This document shows positions 7,478 through 9,435 of a stretch of DNA of 9,435 bases, piece after piece (positions within the stretch are counted from its first letter, which is position 1; each line of letters starts with the position of its first letter). Below the pieces are notes generated by a model. The model was not told where the DNA came from and ran no database searches. It saw nothing but the letters and a program-made list of their open reading frames with translations. Source of the stretch: an uncultured Methanomicrobiales archaeon (GTDB taxonomy: Archaea; Thermoplasmatota; Thermoplasmata; Methanomassiliicoccales; Methanomethylophilaceae); NCBI GenBank assembly GCA_946528255.1, contig CAMMYR010000011.1, forward strand, positions 1 to 9,435, in the 5' to 3' direction. The position numbers were made by a program, and so were the translations under genes.

Positions 7478-8318
7478 CGGATTGGAGTTCCATCTGAACG
7501 ATTTCGGGAAGTACAGGAAGGGCATCATGGTCAGCCTGGCGTGCTGCTTCGTCCTGAACACCGGCCTCACCCTGGCCACCGGGCTGTTCTTCATCGACGA
7601 TACCGCCCTGTGGTACGGGTGGGTGATGCTGGCGGCAGTCCCGTGCGCCGTATCGCTGATCTCCGCATCCCTGTACATGCACGGGGACACCAAGATGGCG
7701 GTGCTATCCCTGGTGGTCGTCTACCTGGTGGCCATCGCAGTTTCGCCCCTGATCACCCACTTCCTCATCGGGGATTCCATCGATCCGCTGGAGATACTGA
7801 AGTACGTCATCCTGTTCATCGTGATACCGTTCGCAATCACGATACCTCTGAAGAGGCTACACCTCCCGAGGCAGCCGAAGCTCATCGGGATAAACGTGAT
7901 GATGCTCCTGCTGGTCTTCATCGGCCTGGGCTCCCGCAGGGATTACATCTTCTCGGAGCCCGAGGTCATCCTCTGGCTGGCCCTGGCCTGCATCCTGAGG
8001 GTTTTCGTATTCAGCGTGATCCTGGTCCCGATCATCCGCAGGACCGGATGCCGCAGGGAGGACGGGATGGTGTACCTGGTGATATCCACCTGGAGGAACT
8101 CCAGCATGGCCGTCTCCATGTGCATGGTGCTCCTGGCATCCCAGTACCCGGAGGCTGTTCTGCCTTCGATAATCAGCCTGGTGGTGGAGTCCGCATGGTT
8201 CGCGTTCATCAACGGGACCATCGACAGGATGTGGCCCCGGGATGCGGCGGAACCGTCGGTCCGAAGCATCCCCAAACGTTATCTATTGCCCGTCCATTCG
8301 AGCGTTGAGCGGAGGTAG
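7335..8318 (+). CDS. BASS (bile acid:sodium symporter)-like membrane permease
   Basis: The 327-residue integral membrane protein has nine or ten hydrophobic segments, at about 10-26, 32-47, 62-86, 93-112, 120-144, 154-171, 184-199, 210-232, 245-268 and 275-293. Features resembling the BASS/SBF superfamily are LSLDGLEFHLNDF near TM2-3, the proline-containing AAVPCAVSLISASL in TM4, and TWRNSSMAVS (252-261), comparable to the conserved R-N segment of the second inverted half. Such permeases carry organic anions or small metabolites with Na+; the substrate here cannot be told. The start ATG 7335 is chosen for its distance from TATATA 7307-7312; an in-frame TGA at 7320-7322 excludes a longer start, and ATG 7344 is an alternative. 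The hydrophilic tail (about 298-327) ends in a TAG at 8316-8318 that lies inside the tRNA-Ser gene. Confidence 0.75.
   Translation: MTGMSVLTDIKIWVVLGIVLGLAVGFDHPDSGTILMIVLMAQMVLSLDGLEFHLNDFGKYRKGIMVSLACCFVLNTGLTLATGLFFIDDTALWYGWVMLAAVPCAVSLISASLYMHGDTKMAVLSLVVVYLVAIAVSPLITHFLIGDSIDPLEILKYVILFIVIPFAITIPLKRLHLPRQPKLIGINVMMLLLVFIGLGSRRDYIFSEPEVILWLALACILRVFVFSVILVPIIRRTGCRREDGMVYLVISTWRNSSMAVSMCMVLLASQYPEAVLPSIISLVVESAWFAFINGTIDRMWPRDAAEPSVRSIPKRYLLPVHSSVERR
8279..8286 (+). promoter_or_regulatory. TATA-like promoter element of tRNA-Ser
   Basis: TTATCTAT is centred about 26 nt before the first tRNA base, the usual archaeal spacing. It is embedded in the 3' coding part of the transporter gene. 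Confidence 0.5.
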
Positions 8319-8393
8319 CTAAGCCTGGCCCACGGCGCCGGTCTTGAAAACCGGTGGAGAATCTCCACAGGGGTTCGAATCCCCTCCTCCGCG
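8309..8393 (+). tRNA. tRNA-Ser (anticodon TGA)
   Basis: An 85-nt class II tRNA. The acceptor stem GCGGAGG (8309-8315) pairs fully with CCTCCGC (8386-8392), with discriminator G at 8393, the expected base for serine. The anticodon arm is CCGGT / CTTGAAA / ACCGG, with anticodon TGA at 8345-8347, reading UCA and possibly other UCN codons. The long variable arm (TGGAG-AAT-CTCCA) is typical of Ser tRNA. The T arm is GGGG-TTCGAAT-CCCC. The D stem is short, with a G-U pair. There is no encoded 3' CCA and no intron. Its first ten bases overlap the end of the upstream transporter frame. Confidence 0.95.
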
Positions 8394-8408
8394 CTTCTGT
8401 TCCCTCAT

Positions 8409-9435
8409 TCACGGTCCGAGGCACCCTATCGGCACCACATATACGCCGTCCGGCCTCCTGTAGGACAATTCCGTACCGGTCAGGACCATCTTGAAGCTGG
8501 GCGGTTTCAGCCCGTTCTCCACCAGCAGGGATTCCAATTTGCAGAGGTTCTCGGAACCATCGTCTATGTCCTTGCCTCCGAGTTTCACCTCTATGATCCC
8601 GTATCTGCCATCATCCAGTCTTACGACCGCATCCGCTTCCAGCCCGTACTTGTCGTGGTAATAGTACACTTCCCCGGACAATGCTGACGAATAGATTCTG
8701 AGGTCCCTGATGCATAACGATTCGAACAGGAACCCGAAGGTGTTGAAATCCTCGATGAAATTATCCGGGGTTATGCCGAGATAATAAGCAGCTATCGAAG
8801 GATCTATCAATTCCCTTTTCGGACCGGACCTCATCGCATCCTTCGACCTGATCTCCGGATTCCAGGCTGAAACATCCTTGATGAGGAAAACGCCCTTCAA
8901 TGCGGAAACATAGTCGCTGAATCTGTCCTTGGAGATGGAAACGTCGTTCTTGGTGACATCCGACAGCAACGTGGTTGCGCTCGCCAATGTCGATATGTTC
9001 CTGGAATAGGATCTGATTACTTCCTTGGCAGTTGCCGGGTCCTTTGCATATTTCTTCAGCGTTATATCGTCGCCCTCGTAGATCAGATCCAGATAGCTTC
9101 TGATCCTGATGGCGCATTTGCGGTATTCCAAGCCCATGTTGGCCGGCCAGCCTCCGCGGCAGAGGCATTCGGCAATACGTTTTACCGAGAGATCCGATTT
9201 GATTCCGCTCTCGAATACCCCATCGAATAGCGATTTCAGGGACACCTTCCCGCTGGAATCGCCGGATTCATAGAGGCTCATCGGATACATATCCAGCACC
9301 CCTATTCTTCCGGCCCCGCTATGTTTGATGCTGTCTTCCGAGGGTACCCTGGAACCTGTCAGTATGTATTGCCCGTTCTTATTGCAGTCGTCCACGTCGC
9401 TGCGGACCGCATCCCAGATGGATGGGGAAACCTGC
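8409..9435 (-). CDS. DUF4143-type AAA ATPase (partial, N-terminus beyond window)
   Basis: This is the C-terminal part of an ATPase of the large DUF4143 family, common in gut bacteria and archaea and of unsettled function. The frame is open through the window edge. Its first visible residues (QVSPSIWDAVRSD) match the segment just after the family's Walker B, so Walker A and B lie outside. GTG 9395 is not the true start. Visible marks, numbered from that GTG, are the sensor-like ILTGSR (11-16), GRIGVLDMYPMSLYE (29-43), GGWPA (81-85) and a PD-(D/E)XK-like C-terminal motif (EADAVV at 253-258, then IIEVKLG at 267-273). It is convergent with the tRNA, ending 15 nt after it. Its codons are visibly richer in A/T (AAA, ATA, TTC after GA, AAT) than its neighbours, which suggests acquisition by transfer. 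Confidence 0.88.
   Translation of the reverse strand, partial: QVSPSIWDAVRSDVDDCNKNGQYILTGSRVPSEDSIKHSGAGRIGVLDMYPMSLYESGDSSGKVSLKSLFDGVFESGIKSDLSVKRIAECLCRGGWPANMGLEYRKCAIRIRSYLDLIYEGDDITLKKYAKDPATAKEVIRSYSRNISTLASATTLLSDVTKNDVSISKDRFSDYVSALKGVFLIKDVSAWNPEIRSKDAMRSGPKRELIDPSIAAYYLGITPDNFIEDFNTFGFLFESLCIRDLRIYSSALSGEVYYYHDKYGLEADAVVRLDDGRYGIIEVKLGGKDIDDGSENLCKLESLLVENGLKPPSFKMVLTGTELSYRRPDGVYVVPIGCLGP

Noticed and set aside
6629..7693. 354-codon minus-strand frame spanning the helicase-transporter junction
   Set aside because: It is antisense to helicase motifs and transmembrane segments and shows no family features.
8394..8408. Possible terminator in the pyrimidine-rich gap after the tRNA
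   Set aside because: The 15-bp gap has only short T runs and no hairpin beyond the tRNA itself, so it cannot be supported as a specific signal.
1..9435. CRISPR array, insertion sequence or toxin-antitoxin pair
   Set aside because: No regularly spaced direct repeats, transposase motifs, terminal inverted repeats or small paired frames were seen on either strand.

Overview
The window looks like a chromosome fragment of an archaeon, most likely a methanogenic Thermoplasmatota of the Methanomassiliicoccales type. The sequence evidence is: TATA boxes (TTATATA, TATATA, ATATAT, ATTAAATA) centred about 22-27 nt upstream of start codons, so transcripts are probably leaderless; a tRNA gene without encoded CCA; an XPD/Rad3-type helicase with the Fe-S cysteine pattern and an archaeal-style N-terminal zinc ribbon; heavy use of AGG for Arg and ATA for Ile; and GC near 60% by eye. 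The order-level placement is inference, not proof.

Left half, minus strand (4210 to 1): a tightly packed, probably co-transcribed set. It starts with a pyridoxal/pyridoxamine kinase fused to a GNAT acetyltransferase (4210-2864). A Sel1-repeat protein follows, coupled through an ATGA overlap (2867-1719). Next is a YgiQ-family radical SAM protein (from 1852), then a small unrecognised protein (from 177) that leaves the window. A 74-bp divergent intergenic region (4211-4284) carries a TATA box for each direction and a 14-bp inverted repeat at the plus-strand start site.

Right half, plus strand: a TPR protein (4285-5178), the zinc-ribbon XPD-like helicase (5234-7477), a BASS-like membrane transporter (7335-8318) with its promoter inside the end of the helicase gene, and tRNA-Ser(TGA) (8309-8393), whose promoter lies inside the transporter gene. 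Convergent to these, beginning 16 nt after the tRNA, is a visibly less GC-rich partial gene for a DUF4143-type AAA ATPase (9435-8409, N-terminus outside the window).

No defence island, CRISPR array, insertion sequence or clear new system is visible. The most unusual features are repeated long out-of-phase overlaps (the Sel1, YgiQ and helicase frames all run 134 to at least 177 nt into the next gene, and the transporter frame stops inside the tRNA), the kinase-GNAT fusion, the operator-like palindrome, and a strong deficit of GAGTC relative to GAATC. The genes do not form one recognisable pathway. Vitamin B6 salvage, a radical SAM enzyme, DNA repair and transport are next to each other, linked mainly by compact packing.
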